In this document: positions 9,665-19,041 of the stretch, one piece after another
How positions within the stretch are numbered: position 1 is the stretch's first letter
How the letters are laid out: each line of letters starts with the position of its first letter
NCBI GenBank assembly: GCA_003427395.1
Contig: BFEA01000070.1
Location: 1,317,780-1,351,984, forward strand
Length of the DNA: 34,205 nucleotides
Reading direction: 5' to 3'
Source: Chara braunii
Taxonomy: Eukaryota; Streptophyta; Charophyceae; Charales; Characeae
Notes under the pieces: model-generated
Told to the model about the DNA's origin: nothing
Database searches by the model: none
Seen by the model: only the letters and a program-made list of their open reading frames with translations
Made by a program: the position numbers and the translations under genes

Positions 9665-10243
9665 ATGTGGAACAACTTGCGGCTGTCTAGTCCGTCGAAG
9701 TTTATCCCCTTGTTCTTCTGTCCTGTCTCATTGACGCTGTACGCAGATGAAGAACTGCGTACACGGGGACAAGTGAATGCCCATAGGGACCAAGAAAAGC
9801 TGAAACTGCAGCAGGCCCTGACTGAAATCCATGAAGCTGGCCCGGAAGCAGAAGCCCATGTCCCGAGCCAGTTTGATCTGCGCAGTTTCGAGGAACAGTT
9901 GGACCAGGCTGCGACAGGAGTTGATCTCCTCTGTGTGGCAGGGGAAATGAACCTGGTCTTAGCCAGGGCCCGTCACAGTCTGGACCAGTTCGTCGCTGAA
10001 ATGCTGGCCAGAAATGTTCAGCAAGCTGAAGAAGAAGCACTGCCAGACAAAAGAAAAGAAGGAGAAACAAGCGGGGAAAACAAACAGGAACTGAATGAAG
10101 ATGTTGTTGACCAGAACATCGGGCAGCTGGAAGAAGCATTGCAAGCAGAAAAGAAGAAGAAGGAAGCCATAGAACAGCAAAGGAAGAAGAAAGAAGAAGA
10201 AGAAAGGAAAATGAATGAAATCCGGGAAGACTACCCCAACTAA
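9665..10243 (+). CDS. Unknown coiled-coil protein or 3'-terminal exon
   Basis: I do not recognise this protein. The 192-codon frame is open from the ATG at 9665 to TAA at 10241-10243. Its first 27 codons are T/C-rich and end in a string resembling a splice acceptor: a pyrimidine-rich tract and GTACGCAG ending at 9746. The real exon may therefore begin at 9747 (phase 1). From there the sequence is charged and helical: an N-terminal segment rich in E/Q/L, a middle segment with DLLCVAGEMNLVLARARHSL, and a Lys/Glu coiled coil at the end (residues about 160-192). There is no transmembrane segment or catalytic motif. It could be the last exon of a host gene or an unusual gag-like protein of the element whose leader lies upstream. 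It is the best candidate host coding region in the window. Confidence 0.4.
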   Translation: MWNNLRLSSPSKFIPLFFCPVSLTLYADEELRTRGQVNAHRDQEKLKLQQALTEIHEAGPEAEAHVPSQFDLRSFEEQLDQAATGVDLLCVAGEMNLVLARARHSLDQFVAEMLARNVQQAEEEALPDKRKEGETSGENKQELNEDVVDQNIGQLEEALQAEKKKKEAIEQQRKKKEEEERKMNEIREDYPN

Positions 10244-11040
10244 GGATGTTAAAAAAGGCAGGGGGAAAGAAACATTTCAATTGTTAATTTGCTACCTTAA
10301 AAAAAACAAAGGGTTTCCCCATGGGACCAGTCAATCTGAGTCAATCAGTCTCTTCCCCCCCCACCAAAGGACCGTCTGCGCCTGACCTGAGTTTCGTCTG
10401 CGGTGAGATTAAATCCAGCTTCCCTTACCCCTCTTTGAACCACCTGCACCAAAAAAAAAAAAAGAGGACATCCCACCATTTGTCTCATTAGGCAGAGAGA
10501 GGGATATTAGGGTTCCTCCATTCTCCCCGCCCTTTTTTTTTTTTTTTGAATGAATGAAAACACCATCTGCTGCGGCCTCCCTCCAGGCAGGGATAAAAGC
10601 CCCTGTCTGCCGGGGGTCCGCTCGTGAGGTGGCTCTGTTTCCCGCTTCTTTTTTTTTTGTTTTTTTTGTTTTTTTTGTTTTAGATTCTCCCTTTTCTTGC
10701 CGTTGCCTGCAGTCAACTCCCCTCCCTGTGCTCACACCCACAAGCCTTCTATTTATTCCATGCCCCCTTATGAGTTTTATCATCAACTTTTATGTCTAAG
10801 GGGCTCGCCACACCCCTTTCAAAAGCCTCGAAATATTTTATCATCAAAATTTTGACCACTGTCAGAAGAATGGGACAGCCACCCTTTCGGCAGTTCTTCC
10901 CCCGGTGCACCACACAGCACTTTTTTTTTTCTTTTTTTTCCTCCCCCCCCACGAGGGCGACGGGCTTGCCATATCATCGTTGAATTGACCGGCGCCAGGT
11001 AATTCATAATTTTTCTATTGAAAATTATTCTGTTCATCTG
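10244..11040. other. Non-coding stretch with homopolymer tracts
   Basis: Runs of A (about 10452-10464) and T (about 10532-10547, 10649-10680 with spaced G, 10920-10940) recur. Lysine-rich or phenylalanine-rich open frames here come from these tracts. I see no gene. Confidence 0.6.
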
Positions 11041-11106
11041 ATTGCATCTGGATTCGAACTCAGGTCTGTATTTCAACAGTTACTGGGTGTACCAACTGAG
11101 CTAGGC
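11041..11106 (-). repeat. tRNA-like sequence (degenerate, possible SINE head), copy 2
   Basis: The minus strand has a perfect A-box TAGCTCAGTTGG and a B-box GTTCGAATCC at tRNA spacing, with a central CTGT/ACAG hairpin containing GAA. D-arm and acceptor pairing fail. It aligns without gaps to 201-266 at roughly three quarters identity by eye. Confidence 0.5.
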
Positions 11107-11124
11107 AAGTCGCTGACACACATC

Positions 11125-11126
<2 letters not shown>

Positions 11127-11192
<66 letters not shown>
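11127..11192. repeat. (CT)n microsatellite running into a gap
   Basis: This is a pure CT dinucleotide repeat, at least 66 bp, ending at unresolved bases. The gap was probably caused by this repeat. Confidence 0.95.
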
Positions 11193-11491
11193 NNNNNNNN
11201 NNNNNNNNNNNNNNNNNNNNNNNNNNNNNNNNNNNNNNNNNNNNNNNNNNNNNNNNNNNNNNNNNNNNNNNNNNNNNNNNNNNNNNNNNNNNNNNNNNNN
11301 NNNNNNNNNNNNNNNNNNNNNNNNNNNNNNNNNNNNNNNNNNNNNNNNNNNNNNNNNNNNNNNNNNNNNNNNNNNNNNNNNNNNNNNNNNNNNNNNNNNN
11401 NNNNNNNNNNNNNNNNNNNNNNNNNNNNNNNNNNNNNNNNNNNNNNNNNNNNNNNNNNNNNNNNNNNNNNNNNNNNNNNNNNNNNNNNNNN
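11193..11491. other. Assembly gap (299 N)
   Basis: All bases are N. By comparison with the complete LTR of element C (1287 bp), the missing outer end of element A's 3' LTR should lie here. Confidence 0.95.
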
Positions 11492-12597
11492 GACTTAGAT
11501 ACAAGTCCTGACCTGACCGAGACTGGCCTCTATCACGTAGTACAAGATATCGTAGCAGAATGCTAGAATATCAATGACTAGCCCAACCAATGTTGCAACG
11601 CAAACCAAACATGCATCATTCTCATCACAAGGTGTGAAGGGAGCCAGGTGCTATACACAGGAAGAAGGCGCCAGGTCCAGATCATGCACAGACGAAGAAG
11701 AGGGCAGGGGATGGGAAAGTCATCAACACCAAGTCTTCGTTACAAGTCCCAGATAACCTTTCGTCAAATGTCTGAAGTGCAATGTCGCGTCTGGATCAAA
11801 TGTCACCAAGCTCTCTCTTTCTCTCTCGTAGTCTGCTGATGCAGTGAAGTCAGATAGTGAGAGGGTGAGGGGGAGATGGTGGACTGAGAAGAGGAAGAAG
11901 AAGAACTCTCTCTCTCTCATATGCCAGGTACTAACCTGTGAAGACGGCGCTGTGCCGCAGGTACCTCGAAGACGAAGCTGGAGCGATGGCGGGGGGAGGT
12001 AAGTCCTCTGGGCCTCCGCCCAATCTCTCTCTCTCTAGTACTAGCTCCTATGGCGCCCAGCGCTGAAGACTACTGCTAGCGCTACTACTACGCCTACAGC
12101 GCTCCTCCAGAGTGCTGCTGCCGAATCCTGAAGACTACCTCCTGCCTCCTGAACTGCACGTGAAGTGCCTGGGAAGTACCTAGGAACTACCTGCCGGCCA
12201 GCAGGGCGGGCCAGTCCTATATAGTGCTGGCCCGTCCAGGATGCTGCTCTTGCCAATGCCACAATGTGCCAGACCCTGGGGTTGAAGCTCAAACAAAGGT
12301 TGTCTTGAAAATAGGCCAAAAATGGCCTGAGCTAAAACCCTGGTCTGGTGGCTATTTCAGGGCAGGTTGGTCTTATGAGGGCCTGAAAATGGCCCTTAGT
12401 TTCAGGCTGAAAACGCTCAGGGCCGGAAAGGCCCTGATTTAGCCTGAAACGACACAGGGCCTGAAGGCCCTTGTTTTCAGGCTTTCAGGCTGAAACGACA
12501 CGGGGCCTGTAGGCCCTTGTTTTCAGGCTTTTAGCCTGAAAATGTCACGGGCCTGAAAAGTGGCCTGTGCAGCCTGTTGCAGGCGCAGCATGTAACA
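11492..12597 (-). repeat. 3' LTR of element A (outer end in gap)
   Basis: On the minus strand it starts TGTTACATGC immediately after the polypurine tract. It is collinear with the 5' LTR (for example 11492 onward matches 18464 onward) and with the LTR of element C. The U3 part (12336-12560) holds many palindromic GCCTGAAA/TTTCAGGC motifs. Confidence 0.9.
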
Positions 12598-12608
12598 CCC
12601 CCCCCTCC
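12598..12608 (-). promoter_or_regulatory. Polypurine tract of element A
   Basis: The minus strand reads GGAGGGGGGGG between the pol stop codon (12609-12611) and the LTR start, in the place where plus-strand DNA synthesis is primed. Equivalent tracts precede the LTRs of B and C. Confidence 0.85.
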
Positions 12609-13705
12609 TTATGAAGTCAAGCCGGGGCGAGGGCGAAGCTGACGATCTGAAGGTGGAACGTGGATGCGGGTGCGACGTGGAGCCGAAGATACCAGCTTGT
12701 CTTGCATCTTCCGTTCGTAGCGTGTGAGAACATCCAGAGCTGTGACTTGGAGTTCCGCACGGGTTAACCAACGGTCAGCTTTGTGACTGCCGTACGCAAA
12801 TTGTACCAAGTACTCGGTTGGCCTGTTGCCGTAGCATCGCTGGGAGATGATGTCGCCGACCGCTTGAAACCGTCCATAGAGGGTGGGTCTTGCGATCGTC
12901 ACCCGGGAAAATCGTCATGTTCCGTGTAAAGAGCCAACTTGGAGCAATGGAAGACCGGGTAGACGGGCAAGTGGGCTGGCACCTGAATGGTGAAGGAAGG
13001 TCCCTCGGGTACATCCCCGACGGGTGCCACGATCGGCCAAGGCCCCATCCATTTCGGGAGGAGCGTGCGAGAGATATCTTGTTCAAGGCTGAATTCCGCG
13101 ACAGAGACCCAAACGAGGTCGCCGATGCGGAATGGGCAAGGAAGACGCTGGCAATTGGCCTGTTGGCTCATGCATTGCTGCGTCGTGGCCATTTGGTCGC
13201 GTGCCTTGACAAGGAGCTCTTGCATCCGGCGCAAGAAAAGAAGATGGTCGTCGCTTTCGGCCGTTCGTGGAATGATTGTGTCCAACGGAGAAGTGATGGC
13301 GAGCCATGCTCGAACTCGAAGGGTGACATTCCGATAGCCGGGTGGATGGACCAGTTGTGCTTGGGGAACGGACCGGTAATATCCATGGCAATCGTTTCCC
13401 TTCGCCGCAAGGGGACCGATAATGGTCGCAACTCGTCGTACGGACGATGATTGCGGGATTTGCAGCGTCGACAAACCTCGCATGACTCGCAATAGCGTGT
13501 GACGTCGCCGAGAAGGCCAGGCCACCAAAATCGCTCGCGAAGTCGGCCAATCGTGTGATTGGTTCCAATGTCCGGTGGCGGGAGCATCGTGAAACTCACC
13601 TAGAAGCCGTGTACACAAGTGAGGGTCACTCGGTACGCAAAGAAGGTCCTTCCCTCGTGTGTGGACAAGCAAGTACCCCTCGTGGATCCGGTAGTGAGAA
13701 GGCAC
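12609..13705 (-). pseudogene. Element A integrase (core deleted) and chromodomain
   Basis: The integrase begins with the sequence HYRIHEGYLLVHTRGKDLLCVP and an HHCC zinc finger (HDAPATGH then YCESCEVC). A frameshift near 13567 splits the zinc finger. The core starts normally with AMDITGPFPKH, which holds the first catalytic Asp. It then jumps at about 13350 to SIHPAIGMSPFEFEHG, so about 120 residues, including the second Asp and the Glu, are missing. The C-terminal part keeps the GPY/F-like region (LPKWMGPWPIV, YPVFHCSKLALY) and a chromodomain-like tail (VGDIISQRCYG, EYLVQFAYG, RWLTRAEL). The stop is TAA at 12609-12611. The missing stretch is present in element C. Confidence 0.85.
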
Positions 13706-13729
13706 CGTATTAGGAGAGGACCAATTCGC

Positions 13730-14944
13730 CTACTTGTCGCGAAACTCGGGGTCGGCTTGATAGCCGCGAATGAAGATGTCCCGCAGTGACGCGCGTTGGC
13801 AATAACGGGTCGTATATGCACAAGACCTCGTTTGCGGGTCGTATATGCACAAGACCTCCGCAGATAATAATGTGGCTTTGAGAGCCAAAAATGATTCCTG
13901 CGCATCCTCCCCGAAGTCAAACGGTCGATCCTCGCATTGAAGCTTGGACAAGTGGGCTGCAGTCTTCGAGTATTCCTTGATAAAATGTTGGTAGTAGCCG
14001 GCAAGGCTAAGGAACGAACGGACATCCGTGACGTTCCGCGGCTCCGGCCACTCTTGGATGGCTTGAATCTTGTCCGACAACGGACTGATGCTCTCTGGTG
14101 TGACAAAATAGACCAAGTATTCCAGCTCTTGCCGGTCAAATTCGCACTTGTCGCGGTTGGCCTTGTACTTGGCGCAGCAGAGCGTCTCCAACACTCGTCG
14201 AAGATGCCCAAGATGATCCTCCAATGTCCGGCTATAGACGAGAATATCGTCTAAGTAGACTTGCATGAACAGGTCCAACATTGCACGGAATTCGTTGGTT
14301 ATTGCCGCTTGAAAGGTTGTCGGGGCGTTGGTGAGGCCAAAAGGCATGACCACCCACTCAAAATGCCCATATCGCGTCTTGAACGCGGATTTGTAGCGAT
14401 CGTTCGGTCGGATTGAGATTTGATGATATCCCGACTTCAAATCCAACTTAGAAAAATACTCTGCGCCGCCCAATCGCTCAAGAAGATCGTTGATGCGAGG
14501 AAGAGGCCCCACAATCTTGACGGTTTGCGCGTTGAGCTTGCAGTAGTCGATGCAGAATCGTAAATCCTTGTTCTTCTTCCGTATGAACAGAATTGGGGCT
14601 CCGTATGGAGAGCTACTAGGGCGGATCCTGCCCTTGTCCAACAAATCATCGAGTTGCGCGCGGAGGACAGTAAGCTCCTCCTCGCTCATGCGATAAATGC
14701 AACCTTTCGACGACACGACACCGGCCTCAAGAATGATGTCGTGAGAGATTGGCCGATCCGGCACCACACCGGTAGGTGACTCGAAGATGTCGGCGAACTC
14801 ATCAAGCAACCGCACCACACGGGGGTCCGAAGACAAGTCCGTGAGTGAAGAGTCGGCTACCGCGACGGTTCGTAGGAAGCTGAGGCCGATTTTGTCGAGC
14901 TGCTCGTATGCACAAGTAGCCCGGAATGACTTGGCCGTCACCAC
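13730..14944 (-). pseudogene. Element A reverse transcriptase with truncated RNase H
   Basis: A 404-codon frame covers the reverse transcriptase: [43 protein letters not shown] (motif A), MPFGLTNAPTTFQ (motif B), the catalytic YLDD at 14246-14257 (residue about 230), and SFLSLAGYYQHFI in the connection region. The polymerase domain looks intact. RNase H stops after the conserved LCIYDPQ. Its catalytic Asp/Glu motifs are absent, and after a 29-bp-period duplication (13806-13858) the frame joins sequence normally found after RNase H (RDIFIRGYQADPEF). A TAG at 13730 ends the frame, although the same frame continues into the integrase. Confidence 0.88.
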
Positions 14945-14947
14945 TTG

Positions 14948-15516
14948 TCATGGAATCGAAGGGTGCGGAAGAGGAATAGTACACGGTGCTTCGACGCAGA
15001 AAGCGTCGCGAACGGTAAGAGTCCGCCGGTGGAAGTTGAGCGTGTGATCCGCACTTGCAAGCCAAGACATTCCCAAAATAATGTCGAAGTCCGTGTCAAA
15101 GATGTCGAACATCACCGGTTTGCGTGCATGAGGTGTGAAATACACCGGTACGGCCTCGATATAGCGGTCGATAAGTTGTTGCGTCCTTCCGTCCGCCAAC
15201 TTGATCACAGTCAGGTTTGCCTTCATCCGAACTTGTCCGCCAACTTGATCACCCTCGGGTTTGCCTTCATCCGAACTTGTCCGCCAACTTGATTACCGAC
15301 TTGGCTTATAAAATTGCGAGATGCGCCGCTATCCAGCAAAGCGCTGCAGGACGCTTGGCCAACTTGGATGCGGACATAGAGGAGCGGTGCGTTGTTGTCG
15401 TTGTACCGCTGATTACGAAACTTGCGGGCCACGTTGGTAACATACGCAAGGATGTCTCCCACCGCGACTTCGTCATCCGTCGGCGAAGTTGGTGGTGCAT
15501 AGAAGGATAAGTACAC
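14948..15516 (-). pseudogene. Element A aspartic protease, frame broken by a 44-bp duplication
   Basis: The retroviral-type protease motif LLDSGASRNFIS is encoded near 15315-15340 (DSGA at 15322-15333). The second half, DIILGMSWLASADHTLNFH, lies in another frame ending at 14948. Between them a 44-bp unit is tandemly duplicated (15191-15234 and 15235-15278, with a partial third from 15279). Because 44 is not a multiple of three, the duplication accounts exactly for the change of frame. The protease would process the gag-pol polyprotein in an intact relative. Confidence 0.88.
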
Positions 15517-17423
15517 GTGAAGATGAGCGCATAATGTTGCGCATTGCGGGCAAGCGGCCCCTGGTCGGGAGAGGAAGCCATGCGAAATCCTCGGACGTGA
15601 GCGGGTCCAATACCTTTATGTTGAACCCGCGCGCTGAATCCCGTGAAGAACCACTTGAAGACGTTAAGTTGCGGCTGCCAGACGGAGAAGATGCCGCACA
15701 CACGTCGTGTCCTTGAGCATGAGTACCCAGCGTAGGAACGAGCCGGGCAGCATAATCCTCAAAAGCATAAAGCAGAGGACGATCGACTTCCGCATGTGCC
15801 TCGGAACGAAGGGCGGTCACCCACGAAGTGACTAGTTCCGAAAGCGTCGAGAGTGTCGTCGACTTACTCTCGGCGGTGCTCAGTTTCCCGATTTGCCTTT
15901 GCCTTTCGACGGGCAGCGCATTGTCTCGTGGAGATCGTTGTTGCACCACAGGCAATAACGGAATCTCGTGCGTGCCTTGTACTCCGTTTCGACCATAGTG
16001 GGACCATGGGGCTGAAGCTGTTGCGTTGGGCCCGAGACTAGATGCGGTGTTTGTCTTCGTCTTGCCGCGTCCTCGGCCTTTGCCTGTGCGGCCACCTTCC
16101 CGGGCGGCTGTGAGTCTGTCCCGTTCATTGGTAGACACGGCCTCGCTAGTTTGGTCGATTGGCGTTGCCGCTGCGACCACAACCACTTTCGACCGATGCT
16201 GATCTCTACTCAGGCTTGTCACAAACGAACGGTGGAGGTTCTTGGCCTCCTTGTTCGTGACAATAATATGTGCGGCCTTGTGGAAGAGCTCCGTCGGTGT
16301 CGTCAGGGTGTCCTTGACGTGAGTCAAGGCATTGCCCAACGCCGGACACGACCTCGAGATGAAGTAGTGTTTGATGGCTTTGAAGACCATTTGAATGTCT
16401 GGGACGGATGTCAAGCGTTGGTACTTAGCAATCCAGCCAACACTCGGCAGCATGCCTTGTTCGAAGGCCATCAGCTTGTCCATTGCCTTGATCTCCGGCG
16501 GCTCTACTTGGAACCGCTTATGCCACGCCGCCTTTAGATCATCCCAGCTGATCTTGGTGTGCAAGTCTGCAGCCACCACTCCGTACTTGGACAAGAGATT
16601 GTCCAACCATGCTTGGCATGCGCCCTCCGAGCGGGAGTATAAGTACGTGTGATGCTTGTGCTCGCTGACGTAGTGAAGCTGCAACTTGAGTTCGAACTTG
16701 CAGAACCACGGAATCGGGTCCGTCTTCGTCGAATCGCATAAGATCTCCTGATCATCGAACTTTGGAGTTGTCTCGCGGGGTCCCGAGCTCGAGTGGGTGG
16801 CGGCAGTACAGATCCGCTGCTCCAATTGTTGCATTGCGGTTTGCTGTACCTGCATGTCGTCCTTGAGGGATCCGACGTCCATCTCCAATGCCTTGAGGCA
16901 TTCGGAGGTGTTGGAAGAGCTGGCAACGGGGGCGGGGACGGTTTGTTCCAGCTGTTGGATGCGGCTGGTGAGTCGGTCAAACACCTGATTGTGCGTCTGA
17001 ACTGCGTCGTCGAGGTTGTGAATGTCCTCCTGCTGTGCAATGCACGTGGCCAGGAGGTCCGTGAGATGGGAGAGGAGGAGAGCGATCTTGTTTCCACTCC
17101 CTTCCAATTTCCTATTCTCAGCCTTGGCCCGCTAGTCTGCTGCCATTGTGAGCAAAGCTCGCTCTCCGCTGAATATCTTCTCGCGTCGTTGAAGTCGTTC
17201 TTCATCGGCGGCCTTTGCTGCTGCCTCGTCTAGCTGGCGCTGCTGTTCAATTGCCAACAGACATGCCTTCTCGGCGTCCTCTGCCTTCTTCTTTGCTGCG
17301 GCTGCTACTACATCCGACCGTTGCTTGGCTTCGGGTAATCAGAAACAGCATCCGGGCCTGATAGGCCTCATCCGTTTCCCCGGACTTCTGGTCCATGCCG
17401 GCTGTTTGTGAGCGCGTGAGCAT
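15473..17423 (-). pseudogene. Element A gag
   Basis: Structural protein of the retrotransposon particle. The likely start is the ATG at 17423 (minus; MLTRSQTAGMDQ), just downstream of the leader array. The N-terminal part is Ala/Lys/Glu-rich coiled coil (KKKAEDAEKACLLAIEQQ, about 17310-17240), in another frame from about 17335 and closed by a TAG near 17134. A 544-codon frame then runs 17107-15473, with a further coiled coil and a gag-core region containing WFCKFELKLQLHYV and WDDLKAAWHKRFQ. A zinc knuckle of CX2CX4HX4C type (CLWCNNDLHETMRC, about 15935-15890) is read in a different frame from the gag core, the frame also used by the protease motif. Either a mutation or a programmed shift could explain that; given the other damage, mutation is likelier. 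Confidence 0.8.
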
Positions 17424-18296
17424 AGACCAGGCTGGGGGCCTGCTGACGTGGGACTGCCTGGTGCTGATGTGGCCTGCTGACGTAGTTTGCTGACGTGGCC
17501 TGCAAACGTAGTCTGCTGATGCGGCCTGCTCACGTGGCCTGCTCACATGGCAACTCACCAATGCCTCCGCAAGGGGTACCTGGAGACAGATAGAGAAGGA
17601 AAGACCAGAGGGCGCAACAACATAGGTGGGGAGGGTAGGTGGGGAAAATCGCCCAGATAAGGAGCCAATAATCAAAAAGAAAAGTTTGAACTTTGCAAAA
17701 AAAAATTGAGAAAAGAAAAAATTTCAAAAAAATACTCGTTTGCAAGTTCAGTAGGGCTCTCAAATCCCCCTGAAGTGTGAAATTACAAATGAGAAAAAAA
17801 ATTATCGAACTTTCATACTGCAAATGATTTTTTTGATAAAGAATTCCGAAGATAAACTGCAACAAAATATTCGGAATCACTCAGATGAGAGTACGCGCAG
17901 TTTGAAGAATGATAACTACAAGAAGGACTTCCCGTACCGTTTTTAAAAAAAACGAATTTCAGAAAAACATATATTCCGAACTTTTAAATAACGGGAAATT
18001 ACAAAAGGAAATCAAAATTTTGGAAAAAAATATATTCTTGGGTTTTCAACAATGAAATTTCGAATTTTCAGAAGAAAAACGAAAACGGAAATTTCAGATG
18101 TTGTGCTATTGCGGTTTTCCACAACAGAAATAGCGAAAAAACAAAATCCGAGAAAAGGAAAAAAAAATTGACTTTCGGCAGTGAGGTCAAAATCGTGATT
18201 TTGGGGGCTAACTAGTGTGCTCTAATCAATCAATCAAGACTAATCAGCTACCTAGTCCCCACACACGTGTCAGATCAGGTTGTCCTGATTCACGTG
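17424..18296 (-). other. Untranslated leader of element A
   Basis: This lies between the primer site and gag. The gag-proximal part (17438-17551) is a tandem array of about 20-bp units with TGACGTGGCC or close variants on the plus strand. The rest (17680-18190) is strikingly A/T-rich with A and AAAT runs and no coding signal. Confidence 0.7.
17438..17551 (+). repeat. Tandem CTGCTGACGTGGCC-type array
   Basis: There are about six to seven units of 16-21 bp with cores TGACGTGG, TGATGTGG, TGACGTAG, CACGTGG. It resembles the arrays at 8337-8482 and 8816-9232 in its ACGT cores. Confidence 0.75.
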
Positions 18297-18314
18297 CGGT
18301 GCTCCGATACCAAC
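18297..18314 (-). promoter_or_regulatory. Primer binding site of element A, tRNA-Met-i-like
   Basis: The minus strand reads TTGGTATCGGAGC directly after the LTR end …CATGTAACA. TGGTATCGGAGC matches the initiator tRNA-Met complement TGGTATCAGAGC at 11 of 12 positions. This fixes the element's orientation and the LTR end. Confidence 0.85.
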
Positions 18315-19041
18315 TGTTACATGCCCAGTTGGGCAATGCACATATAAACCGAGGATCCACAATGTGATAAAAAGGACTGAATGGACAATGCAGTGCAAGA
18401 AGAATCTCATTAAGCAGTGTACATTCGGATAAATACAAAAATGGTGCTTTGTAGCGCAGGGAAGACTTAGATACAAGTCCTGACCTGACCGAGACTGGCC
18501 TCTATCACGTAGTACAAGATATCGTAGCAGAATGCTAGAATATCAATGACTAGCCCAATCAATGTTGCAACGCAAACCAAACATGCATCATTCTCATCAC
18601 AAGGTGTGAAGGGAGCCTGGCGCTATACACAGGAAGAAGGCGCCAGGTCCAGATCATGCACAGGTGAAGAGGAGGGAAACAAACGAAGAAGAGGGGGGGG
18701 AGATGGGAAAGTCGTCAACACCAAGTCTTCATTACAAGTCCCAGATAACCCCTCGTCAAATGTCTGAAGTCCAATGTCGCGTCTGGATCAAATGTCACCA
18801 AGCTCTCTCTTTCTCTCTCGTAGTCTGCTGATGCAGTGAAGTCAGATAGTGAGAGGGTGAGAGGGAGATGGTGGACTTAGAAGAGGAAGAAGAAGAACTC
18901 TCTCTCTCTCTCATGTGCCAGATACTAACCTGTGAAGATGGGGTTGTGCTGCAGGTACCTCGAAGACGAAGCTGGAGCATTGGCGCTGCACGTAAGTCCT
19001 CCCGGCCTCTGCCCAATCTCTCTCTCTCTCTCTAGTACTAC
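18315..19041 (-). repeat. 5' LTR of element A, truncated by element B
   Basis: On the minus strand it ends …GCATGTAACA at 18315. It is collinear with the 3' LTR from 18464 (equivalent to 11492) to about 19039. There the A sequence stops at CTCTAGTACTA(C) and a different LTR begins (TGTTGCATAC at 19042 on the plus strand). The U3 part is therefore missing. By eye the two A LTRs are very similar, with scattered substitutions and a short indel near 18670-18690. Confidence 0.85.

Larger units (their letters stand above)
11492..19041 (-). mobile_element. Element A: chromodomain Ty3/gypsy retrotransposon, near-complete but defective
   Basis: On the minus strand the order is 5' LTR (19041-18315, truncated), primer site, leader, gag, protease, reverse transcriptase, remnant RNase H, integrase lacking its core, chromodomain, polypurine tract and 3' LTR (12597-11492, running into a gap). 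The pol order RT–RNase H–integrase and the C-terminal chromodomain-like region place it among chromoviruses of the Ty3/gypsy (Metaviridae) group. At least three internal rearrangements and several frameshifts make it non-autonomous. Confidence 0.9.

Noticed and set aside
10409-10786. Lysine-rich frame (KKQKKQKK)
   Set aside because: It is encoded by spaced T runs.
11041-11106. Functional tRNA-Phe(GAA)
   Set aside because: The anticodon loop is 6 nt and the D and acceptor stems do not pair.
12890-13450. Long plus-strand frame over element A integrase
   Set aside because: It is antisense to recognisable integrase sequence on the minus strand and shares none of its motifs.
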